Shown: piece after piece, positions 54,216 through 64,000 of the stretch
Layout of the letters: each line of letters starts with the position of its first letter
Numbering within the stretch: the first letter of the stretch is position 1
NCBI GenBank assembly: GCA_947652115.1
Contig: OX393563.1
Location: forward strand, 858,016-922,015
Direction: 5' to 3'
Origin: Blastomussa wellsi
Taxonomy: Eukaryota > Cnidaria > Anthozoa > Scleractinia > Plerogyridae
Length of the DNA: 64,000 bases
The notes under the pieces: model-generated
What the model was told of the DNA's origin: nothing
The model's input: only the letters and a program-made list of their open reading frames with translations
Databases searched by the model: none
Made by a program: the position numbers and the translations under genes

Positions 54216-57200
54216 ATGGCGGATTTGGCGGACAAGGTAGCAGAAGATTCGAAGGTGAGGTAAAAACATGATTGTTTGAAGGTGATGTTTTGGGATTTTT
54301 CGGTTGTTTAAAACTGTTTTCCATTATCATCGCCCTCTTAGCTGTTGATTTTCATATTGATTACCCTATCCCATGGTACAGGTTCGTGTAACTGGAAAAT
54401 ACATGTACGGTGTACATGTATCTTTAATAAATATTTTTAAATTGGATAAGGATAGTTGTTGTTTATATTTGTAATCTTAAACATCACATTTATCTGAATA
54501 ATAGAATTTAAGGCTACGATTGCAGTCATTTTTGAGTGGCAAGGACGAATCAGGCCAGATCTTATCTAACGTGGAGAAGACAGAGTGTGCGATTGTCTTG
54601 TGGCATTCTCTTCCTTGTGCAAGACATGCTGTATTGGAACAACTCTGTGATGTGTTTCACGAAGCTGTTCAGAAGTACGTGGTGGAGTTAGAAAGGCAGG
54701 CATTATCTGGTGAGTTTTAGTTCTATTCCTAAAAGTGAGCCTTTTTTAAGAAATCAATTTTGCTTTAATTTTATTAAAAAGAAATTTGCAAGGTTTTCCA
54801 GTGAGTACTAAAATCATCATGGTTTAATATGCATAATAATAAGCTCATAGCGTAAAAGAGCAACTAAAAATGAGTAATTTTAATAACTTGGAGTAGACAT
54901 TTAGTTCAAGTGAAATCCGAGTCAGATTCAAAATTCAAAGCTATTTTGCTTGACAGGAAGTGTAGGCTGCTATGCTGATTCTCTTGATCCAGAGTTGACA
55001 ACAGCCTTGAAGAATGTCAGTGAAGTTGTTTGCAGATTTGTAGACAATAATCCCACTGCTTGGGCTCCACTTATTTGCCAGGTAATTACTTAATAAATAT
55101 ATTTAAAATTGATTTTCATATCTGCAGCTACATGTATTTTTAGAGCCCCTGTGGATAGTCTGTATTTCTGTTGTAGAAGTCTGCAATGATTACTGCTAAC
55201 CTGATAAGCAAATGAGTACAAATGTATGTGAAGGTATTATGCAAATAGTCAAGACATTGACTGTGATAAGACTGAGTAAGATAAATGAAATTTACAGAGA
55301 CCCACATGCGTAGAGTCTTGATAACTCCAATCTTTTTACTGCAGCAAAATTATATATTTTTTGTTTTGTTTTGTTTTGTTTCGAACAACTAATTTTGTCC
55401 TTTGCAGTGGTCTTTGGATCTTCTTGGACAAGTTGTTACAAAAAATAATGGGCGAAGAGGTACGTGGATTTTAATAAGTACATGCAATTGAAGTCAGTTG
55501 TACAGCCATTTAACACAATTATTTTACACCTTTATCTTTAGAAAAGTATGGTATTTACCTTGTTCTTGGCATTAGATCAGTAAATATGTCTAAAACAAGC
55601 CAAACTTTTGACCATCTTTTCAATGTATCATTGTAGAATTATTACATGTATTATTGGTTAATTTCACAAATTAACAGGTGCAGTACCACTCAAAGGTTAG
55701 TTTCTCCCCTCTTACATAACAAGATGTTTCAAGAAACAATAATAAGGAGCAAGCATAAGCAATAAGTTTCGACCCAAAAGCTTTCTTGAGTGCGCTCGCA
55801 TGCAAACATTCAAATTCAATGCACTGTCTATTGTGAAGTAGAAATATCCCATGAAGAAATTGCAGTTTTGCGCAAGCGCTTTTACTGGTGTCTTTAGTTT
55901 GATTTTTGAGATTGCTTTCATTCAAGTTTGGTATTTGTGATGAGAGCATCGATTCAAATGATTTCTCAAGTTTGCTCACTCATAAACAAGCAAATTCAAT
56001 GTGCTGTCTATTAGCTCAAATGCAAAGTGAAGTTTTATTACAAGTGCAAACTGAATGTTGCAAACAAATCAGCAATCTTTTGACTCAGACTAAATCCTTG
56101 AACTTTAGTTGACTAACCACTGAAACACTCTCCAGAAATTTCATCTTTTTCTCACAAAATAATTGCCTGTAATTTATTACAAAATTTCTGCTCAGACACG
56201 TATTGATTCTCTTGAGACGAGTCTCTTGTCTCTCAAGACAAGATTCTCATACAGAGAGACGAGACTCTTGTCTCACGAGAAACAAGATGAGATGTGGTAA
56301 CTTACTTTTGAGTTGTACTGTATACATGGGAAGATAATTATTGTATTTCTAATACCCTTATTTGCAGGAATTGCGATAGAAGTTTACACTCCTTTTTGTT
56401 TAGATGGGAGGGGGGTATCAATGATATTTTCTGGAACTGCACATTGTATTACTATTAAACAATTGATTAAATGTTCCTTTGATGGCAGCTACAAGTGTTG
56501 CATTGTCACTCAGTGAGGGTCTTCATAAGTGGATGTTATTTCCTGCAGTTCAGAGGCTAATGGATATCGCAGTCCACTGTAGTGCAAAATTGTAAGCTTA
56601 TTTAATTTTATTTCATGTGACATATTTTCCACATTGTGTGTTAGAAGATGAAGATATTAATAGTTTCTAGGCTATAGCTACAGTATTCTGTATAACACCA
56701 AAAGGTACGTAGATAGTATGATGTTAACCCATGTGCCTTATCAATGTTTGTGTACATGTAAGTTGTAGTTTAGAATAAATTACAGGTAAAAATGATGACA
56801 AATTTGTATTCTGTTTACTTGGTATTATAAATCTGGAACAAAAGAAAATGCAAATACTCCACTCTGGTAATTAGTTTAAAGTCATTTCAATTGACTAAAT
56901 AAACTACCACAAACTATTTAACAACTTCTCTATAGAATTATTAAAAGTTAGCCTGCGTAGCAGGCGCATAAAAGGGTGGGAGGGGGGCTGGTGAATCGGG
57001 AGAAAAACGTGACTAATTAAAAGTTAACTAGGAACAAAATGTACAATGCACAAAAATAATTGTATATTTTTTACACTAAACATCAATAAAGTAAATATAT
57101 TGGTCACATGTAGGTATTGTTTTGCTGCAATTTGTGGCTTTCTATTAGGTTTGTGTTCAGTGTAAGCATTTCTGAGAAAGCATGTCATCTAAGCAGGAAA

Positions 57201-60200
57201 TTATGTGTACCATGGAGTAGCCAAGGGTGATTGAGGGAACTTTTCATTCAGATCTCTAAGCATTTCAATGCAAGTTTCAAGCTCAGTAATCTTGTTTGGT
57301 CAAAGGTGATATGTCTGGAGTGAAACAAAGGCTAATGCTCAGCACATGCGATATAGGGAGTTTCAAGTATCAATGGGTTTGAGTGTAATTGTTTTCTTTT
57401 TTTTCGCAGAGTTGGTCGTGGCCAGGCCGATGTTTGTGTGCAGTGCTTGCTTCAGATAGCTATGAACAGCTCTCCCCATCTGGATTGGATTGTAGCTCAT
57501 ATTGGGTAATTACTAACAATTTGTTTCCAACCTGTGTTAATCCCAAAGATATCGCTCTTTCAGTGACAATTCATTCGGACAAACTGTACTTTACATGTTA
57601 CTGATATAATTCAAACTGTTTTTTGGCAGTTAAAAGAATGTTATCTTCATACTGAAACAAATTAACCAACCAATAGGCTGCAAATAAAAATGAGATATTT
57701 ATTCATACCTGAGCTTCATACTCGTACTCAATTTTTCTTGGACAAGACCGTCCAAGGGGGGAAAGTGCAGCGAGGTTACCCCAGCTATGTTAAGCACCAA
57801 CCCGTGAAGTGAGGCCAGACCACAACACCAGGAACCTTGTTCCCTGCTCTTTGCGAGAAGTGCATGCCGGGGTTCTTTAATGTCCCCTGCTTACCATAAC
57901 ACTGAAGATTTCATTGTGTATTTTTATCCATTTGTTGCATTGTGTTCTTCTTAGACTCCAGATGGTAGTCAAGAGTAATACATCTAGAAATATTTTGCTT
58001 GCAGGTCTCATTTCCATGAGGTTTTCATTCCAAAACTGCTGACCACAGCATTGAAAGAGTACACAGCAAGTCAGTCCTCTGGGGGAGGGGGTGAAGATGT
58101 TTCCTCTGGGATGACCCCTACTGTGGTGCATGTCCTGACATACCTTTCACTTCAACATTCTCAAGAAATCAAGAGCAATCTCTTGGCTTTGTTTCATGTA
58201 CGTCTGGAAATCTTTTTCTAACTTATTAAAATGGTCAAAATTAAAAAAAAAAAACGAAAGCCGTAACTCAGAGCAAATTTGAATTTTTAACCACAATTCC
58301 CAGCTTGGCAATTTTCAAGTACACAGCCTGTCACTAATTTCTCGCCGTCTGGTTGATTGATAAACAGTCGACCATGGAGCAATTACTTTCTGTTTCTTTC
58401 AAACAGAGCTGATATTACTTTGTTTTATACGGCAAAATGAAAACCGGAACTTGGCAACTTGCTAGAGAAAATTTGAATTGAAAGTTGCAAGTTCGTTAGA
58501 TCAAACTGTCAATTAATGTTGGAACATTGTGCTGCAACATTGCAGAGTTCCCATCAAAAGAACATCTGGTTTGGCTGTAATAAAGACAGTTGTTTCTTTA
58601 AAAGTAATTTGAATTCCTTGTGGTATTTTTTTCACGTTGTTAGGAAAGTATAGCAATCTCTGCAAAAGAAAGAGAGGAACAGCTTTCCACTCTTCCATTT
58701 CTTCTTCACATTGCCACTTTGTCGCCCAACTTATTGAAGGGAACTATAACAGATTTCATTGATGTCTGTAAGTACGTAGTAGTGTGTAAGATCTGTTCCA
58801 CAGACAGTGTAAGATTTGTGTTTAGCTCAGGATGCACATGTTGGTGCTAACACTTTACTATATGTAGGTATCAGTAGTTACATGTCTGAATGTATAGCAC
58901 AGATTGATCCTGAAATGAAGAGCAAAATAATGGGCATTAATAATATTTGTAAATGTTGAGATAGTTCTTTTTATCTTGTTAGTGACTCCTGAAGTTCTTG
59001 TTCAGTTGTTGGAACAATCCTTGAAAAGAGGAGAGAGGAAAATAAGGTTATAACATGGTTATAACAAAATATTTGAACAAAATATAAACATTTACAGTAT
59101 TTATGAAGTACCGAGATGATTACAATAATTATATCATCAAGAGTGGGTTGAAGAATTTTTTTTAATTATTATTAAAAATGCCCACCCCCACCCCCCCACC
59201 CCAAAAAAAAAACCAAAAGATTTGTTCAATATTTAAGCTCCCTTTTCAAATTGAGCTGACCAAAAATGCTTACCCAATTGTTAAATACACCATGATGGCT
59301 TAGCCAATGAGAACTCTTAAATTACATTATCCAATGATCCAGTTTTAAATCATGATAGCTCTTTAAAATATTTTTTAAATTACTAATTAAAATTAATGTT
59401 TTTTACTGCTGTATGTATATTTTTATTTGTACATGTTAGTTATAATAATTTTCTTTTTTATTATTAATGTACATAGCTGATGTGTGTTCTTCCCTTGTCT
59501 TTGCTTAAAGTTTGTGAACAATTTCGTAATATGATTGCTGTTCAGTGTAATATTGTTGTAGATTTTTTGCTGTAACAAGTTTCTAGGTGATTGGCAGGTT
59601 GAAAAAATCCTGATATATTAAATATTTTGATATTGTACTCCAAAGCTTGGTGTCATCAGTTGTCAATGTCATCAAAAACACTGGAGAAGGAGCACTTGAT
59701 GTTTTCCATCTTATGCTTGAAAACTGTCAGAAACCTGAAGATAGAGGTAATTGTTCAATGGTAAAATGTTTGTTAACCATTATTAACAGAGAAAGACTGT
59801 TCTATTTATATTGCTACAGAAGCTATAGACATGATATTAAACTAAGGACAAAGCTGTCATTAATGGTGGTTGTATTGTAAAATGTGGGGAGGCACGATGG
59901 CCTGATGGTTACTATGCTGGAATATGGATCAAACGGTCTGGGTTCAAACCCCAGCTAGCGTCAAGACACTTTGCTGTCATAGTGCCTCTCTACACCCAGG
60001 TGTAGAAATGAGTACTGGTAAATTTAACGCTGGGGTGGGAATTTCTACTCCTGCCATGCATCCTAGTCACTTAATGTACTATAGAAACCAGTCTAAGCTC
60101 TGGCAGTATGAGCTGTTTGACCTCATGCAGGCATTATCTTTTTTGTTGTAAAATCTCTGTTGGTAGCTATTGTATCTGCTTCAATCATTTGGCCTGTCTC

Positions 60201-63200
60201 CTCTGTGTGTATTGTACACCCTGTTCAGTTATATGGCTCCATCTATGGTACCCTTCAATTCTCTTATCTTTCAGCTACAATGATTGGCACCAGAGTGGAG
60301 ATTACCCGTGTGTACAGATGTGTGGCCGTATCGATTACCATGTGCTATATTGTGGAGCTCTACTACAATACAAAATGTCAATGCTTTTGTGTTTTAGTTT
60401 GTAACGTTCGCACTGCAAAACATTATAATTATTATTAAACCAGTCTAGATGACGGTCTAGACGGGAAAATCTAGACCATTGTCAATATTGAGTTTATCCA
60501 ATCAAGTTCATGAATTCACTTGTTTCCGGATCTTGTGAGATCTTCCCAGATCTTGTTCCCAGAGAAATGATACCTCTTACTAATAGTCCGTTCAACTGAC
60601 TTTCAGTAATGCTAGTGTTTGTCGTTTATTTTAGGTTTTATGGATGCCAATGTGACCCAAGCTGAATTGCAGAAAATATTTAGTCTTATAATGGTGAGAA
60701 ATTTAACCTGTTATTAATTCTAGTGAGCTGCTTATAAAGAAAACATGCACATACTATTAATAAAAGCTAAAGAGAAAAAATAACAAGTAATAAAGACAAA
60801 ATGATTGTATCTTTAACAAGACAAAATGAATGATTAATTTTTTCAGGGATTGCTGTTACACAGACTTCAGGAAGTTGCTCTTCAGCGGCACAGCCTTTTC
60901 TTCAAAAACACATCCATGGCATCACTGGACAACAGAAAGACAGAGAGTGAATTTCTTACAGAAATGGCTTGTCATTCAAAAGAGTTGTGCGCATCACTTT
61001 TGGCATCAAGTGGCAACAAGTAAGATCTGCTTGAGTGCTTGCACACTGATACATTGAAATCTGATTCTTGGGTAAAAATCATTTGCCCATCGAGGCTGCC
61101 TCTTTCCACCCAGGAGTACTATTAACACAAAATACTGTAATACCTGGCAAAATGTTGCCAGGTTATCAGGAGGTAATGCAACTTATGTAAGGTGAGCAGT
61201 CCTGAATTCTCTTGACTAACAGGTTCTGTGACTTAAATCAACTGTTGCTTTAAGCTGCAGACACCAGGGTTTACTGTAGCAGTAATCTGCATTCTCAAGC
61301 ATGCCAAGAATTACTTGCTACTAGATCACTACCAGGTGAGGAAGTGATTGCAAACAACTTCAATCGGCTGCTGCACCTTTTTGGCGATTTCATTTCTGGT
61401 CCAACGGATCAGAAATTTGAACGATTAAAATCCCTTTCCATCGACCTCGTGAGGCTTTCAAAAGCAATAAAAATGGAGATCAAGCATTTTTGGTCATTTG
61501 TGGAAGTTATAAATGGATTATCTTGCTTTAGTTTAGTAGGGCACAATAGAAGTGCTTGTAGTTTTAAATGAAAATCATAAGGAAATATGATGTTCTCAAG
61601 GGGTCATACACAAAGCGGCTTGGGACGAAACCTAAAACAAAGGAATGAGGCTAGACAAAAAGTTTTTTGAGAACACGCGAAAAGAAGGCCATGGTGGTTT
61701 GTGGCAGTGTGCAGTGCACAACCTTACCAGTTAAAACGCATTAGGCTGTACATGTACATTATCCTAACAATGACCCTTTAACTCTGATTAGGCTGATGAG
61801 GCTTTGCTACACCAACATACCTTCATTGCCATGAACAGGTTATAAGAACTTGTAGTGGAGCTGAGAGAACCTGTTAGAAATGTTGAGCCAATTTTAAGTC
61901 CCACAGTACTTATAAAAACAACATGTACATGATATGCAGAGAAGCTTATTAACAACATTGCTACCAAAGACGTGCAATCAAATTCAAAAGAAAAATTAGC
62001 TCTTATCTGTTGCCTTGAGCAACTCCATTGCTTCCATTGTGCCCTACATGTACATTAACCAAACGCACCCACCATAACTTGATAGTGCATGTTAAAGCAT
62101 GAACCAATTATTGCATGTAGCATGATTTTGGTATTGACTTCCTTGTAGTAATTACTGAATTTGTTATGCTTATAGGATTGCAAATATATTTCAAATGTTG
62201 GTCATCATAGCCATTCATGGTGGAAGAGCTTCAGCTGCAGGAATTCTCAACTTGGTGCTGATGAATAGCAGATCTGCACATTCTGTAAGTGTTTTTTACA
62301 GACCATGCTTGGTAAATTTATAAGTGATCATGAACTTAAAATGGCATTAGAGTTGCATCCACCCATGGTATTGCCTCAGTTGTGCATTTGAAAGTACACA
62401 CTCATGAACCAAAGTGATGAACAACTTGGCTCCATGAGTTTGTGACATGTTGGTTACGAGACGAGATGCATAGCTCTGAGTTGTCTCAATAACTATCCTA
62501 TTCGATTAGCACGAGTGGGATAATTGTTAAAACTATTACCAAAATATTTTGTTTATTCTGCCAGAAAGGTCCGTGGTGTACATGTGTGAACTCAGATACC
62601 ATAGCTTGTTAACCAACCAAACTCAGGAATTACAATAACCATAGCTAGTTTTGGATAATTATTCATAACCACTGACATACAGTGTGCCTCGTGTCATATT
62701 CATATAAGCCCCCCTTATTATCCTTTAGTTGGAGGATTCAGATCGTGACTGACCCATGCACATACATAAAGAGAACAGTTCTCCCCACTGACACTGATGT
62801 ATACTCGTGTAGACGTCGCGGTGTCCTCAACTTGTCATCTGATCGTGTCAACTTGTCGTTTTATCTTCTCAACTCTCGTCGTGCCTTCTTCTCAACTCGT
62901 CATGTAGTCCTCTTTCAGAGATTTCCCTTTCCTAGTTACTCTATTAAGCGTTCCTCGCCCACGACGAGACGACAAGTCGAAGCAACGAGGCGATGATTTG
63001 TGTTAACGAGAGGGCGGCCCGGTGAGACGACGATTTTGGAGAACGTCAGCATGGATTGATACGACGAGGTAGCAAATTGGCATGGCGTGGCGATGAGTAG
63101 ACATGACCAGGCGATGAATAGACACGACCAGGTAGCCTGCGTAGCTGGGGGGATTCGCGGCGAAGTGCTTTTGCTCTGGAAGGCCGTCGTCGGAGCGGCA

Positions 63201-63987
63201 AAGCCGTGGAGAGATTGGTGAGGAGTCGAGTTAAAATGACCTCGTGGGCTTCGCCCGAGTAAGTAGCTCGCACCCTCAAATCCCGCCGGCTACGCAGGCT
63301 ACGACCAGGCGACGAGTTGACACGAGGCGACCCGGTGACACGACGAGACGATGAGTAACACGAGGCGACCCGGGCCGGTGACACGACGAGACGACGAGTT
63401 AACACGAGGCGACCCGGTGACACGACGAGTCGACCCGGTGACAGGACGAGGCGACAAGTTGACACGACAAGAAAACAGGTTGAGGTAATGATATGACGAG
63501 ATGAACATTTTCTCTACGATGTAACGTCTTATTGTAACCTAACAGCAATCTATACCACTGATCTAGAGTCAACGAAGCTTGAAGGCTGGCATCCGTCAAA
63601 AAATGCCCGAGTATATATTACGGTAACAGTAATTGTGTAACTGTGATGGTTTGTTCAAAGCTTCAGCTGTTTGTTCAACTTTATTGTGAGCTGGAACTTT
63701 ACTACACTCAGCTGCTGGATGATGTCATAAAATCTTGTCTCTCTGTCGTCAAATATCCTGGCGCTGCTTCAAGCTCAAAGCAGGTACAGTACTCTACGAA
63801 CAATGTCTAAGGTGTTGTACATGATCAATGCATAGTTAATTTACAATGCTGATGTCTTTATTCTGTTTAAATAGAAATTGAAAGATATTAATTTTAATTT
63901 ATGTTTTTTCCCTTTGAAGTTATTGCGTTTGCTGAGTAATTTTCACCAACTAATTTGCAATGAGAATGGCAGTCAACCTCTATCAAG
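54216..63987 (+). CDS. INTS5: Integrator complex subunit 5, N-terminal part (runs off the window)
   Basis: Exons: 54216-54254, 54526-54709, 54957-55081, 55408-55459, 56489-56591, 57410-57505, 58005-58197, 58644-58767, 58983-59046, 59646-59746, 60635-60693, 60847-61019, 61325-61492, 62176-62284, 63661-63783, 63920-63987. Phases agree at every junction and give about 593 residues; human INTS5 has 1019, so the C-terminal part lies beyond 64000. Similarity to INTS5 is clear at TAWAPLICQWSLDLLGQ, PHLDWIVAHIG and LPFLLHIATLSPNLL. The protein is an all-helical repeat scaffold with no catalytic site; Integrator trims snRNA 3' ends and ends paused transcription in the nucleus. The donor after exon 61325-61492 (TTTTG/GTCATT) and the one at 59046 are weak but keep frame and a conserved Trp. 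Its introns hold a SINE, MITEs and an inverted minisatellite. Confidence 0.9.
55680..56110. other. INTS5 intron segment with degenerate repeats
   Basis: Sequence between exons 55408-55459 and 56489-56591. Two similar blocks occur (CAAATTCAATGCACTGTCTATT near 55810 and CAAATTCAATGTGCTGTCTATT near 55990), about 180 bp apart, with related flanks. It may be an old tandem duplication. No coding content supported. Confidence 0.5.
56197..56292. repeat. GAGAC/GTCTC short inverted repeats
   Basis: A run of TCTTGAGACGAGTCTCTTGT and related segments in both orientations within about 95 bp, able to form several small hairpins. It lies in an INTS5 intron; no function evident. Confidence 0.55.
56952..57013 (+). 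mobile_element. Fragment of the TAGCCTGCGTAGC family
   Basis: It starts TAGCCTGCGTAGCAGGCGCA and continues for only about 60 bp before unrelated sequence. It is a further remnant of the family also seen at 28867, 29958 and 63133. Confidence 0.5.
59884..60110 (+). mobile_element. tRNA-derived SINE in an INTS5 intron
   Basis: It begins GGGGAGGCACGATGGCCTGATGG, giving an A-box-like TGGCCTGATGG. A B box GGTTCAAACCC lies near 59942, and a body follows with ATGAGTACTGGTAAATTTAA, GCTGGGGTG and TTCTACTCCTGCC. These blocks recur in the same order in the minus-strand copy at 20130-20376. The 3' end is not sharply defined. Confidence 0.7.
62816..63510. repeat. Inverted GACGA/TCGTC minisatellite in an INTS5 intron
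   Basis: The left part (62816-62925) is made of TCAACTTGTCGT-like units and the right part (63030-63470) of the complementary ACACGACGAGTTGACACGAG-like units with GGCGACCCGGTGAC spacers. The two arms face each other, so the region can fold back. The right arm is split by a complete MITE at 63133-63301. The unit is degenerate, 12-30 bp. Two minus-strand open frames here come from the repeat and are not genes. Confidence 0.75.
63133..63301 (+). mobile_element. Complete 169-bp TAGCCTGCGTAGC MITE
   Basis: The inverted ends TAGCCTGCGTAGC and the complement of TAGCCTGCGTAGCCGGCGGG are flanked by CGACCAGG on both sides (63125-63132 and 63302-63309). An 8-bp duplication would suit hAT-type transposition, but CGACCAGG also recurs in the surrounding minisatellite, so the duplication is not proof. 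The interior is noncoding and GC-rich, with AGCGGCAAAGCC and TGGGCTTCGCCC. Confidence 0.75.
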
Positions 63988-64000
63988 GTGTGTAACAGAA

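Noticed and set aside
63046..63599. Arg/Ser-rich minus-strand frames of 66-139 codons
   Set aside because: They are translations of the GACGA minisatellite and the nested MITE within an INTS5 intron.

Overview
This is a eukaryotic, animal window, most likely an anthozoan cnidarian and probably a stony coral. The evidence is GT/AG-spliced genes for metazoan proteins (mitoguardin, Integrator subunit 5, an LMO4-like LIM-only protein, a rhodopsin-class receptor), a TenA-like protein, and a dense mix of DIRS-order, Penelope-like, CR1/L2-like and R2-like retroelements, tRNA-derived SINEs and many small inverted-repeat elements. The species is an inference; no rRNA or mitochondrial marker is present.

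Layout. 251-5700: a nearly intact tyrosine-recombinase retrotransposon (DIRS order, Ngaro/PAT-like split direct repeats) with gag, RT/RNase H and recombinase. 5.7-16.4 kb: no convincing gene; it holds several small transposons with clear target duplications and a 161-bp hammerhead-containing element resembling a retrozyme. 16.4-19.1 kb: a three-exon gene for an unrecognised 567-residue, probably nuclear protein. 20.1-24.3 kb: SINE, hairpin elements, a truncated LINE and a 492-bp tandem duplication. 24.5-26.9 kb: a class A GPCR in two pieces. 29.2-35.4 kb: a TenA-like gene whose coding sequence starts in a 16-nt coding exon; its 4.9-kb intron holds a 1.6-kb long-TIR element carrying a RecQ-like helicase relic, a Penelope fragment with a hammerhead motif, and a LINE 3' end. 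36.6-40.1 kb: an LMO4-like gene whose intron holds a 1.1-kb transposon encoding a SAP-domain protein. 40.9-42.0 kb: a tRNA-like SINE and an R2-like LINE relic. 43.1-54.0 kb (minus): a complete 13-exon mitoguardin gene whose fourth intron holds a large hexamer-based satellite. 54.2-64.0 kb (plus): INTS5, divergent from mitoguardin across 187 bp and running off the window end.

Functional links are limited. Mitoguardin (outer mitochondrial membrane, lipid transfer and fusion) and INTS5 (Integrator complex, snRNA 3'-end processing) very probably share a bidirectional promoter. The other host genes look independent. The most unusual material is mobile: the hammerhead-bearing small element, the RecQ-carrying long-TIR element, the SAP-encoding TTA-flanked element, and the higher-order satellite inside mitoguardin. 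Exon joins were worked out by hand from splice signals, codon phase and protein similarity recalled from known families; none was tested against RNA data.
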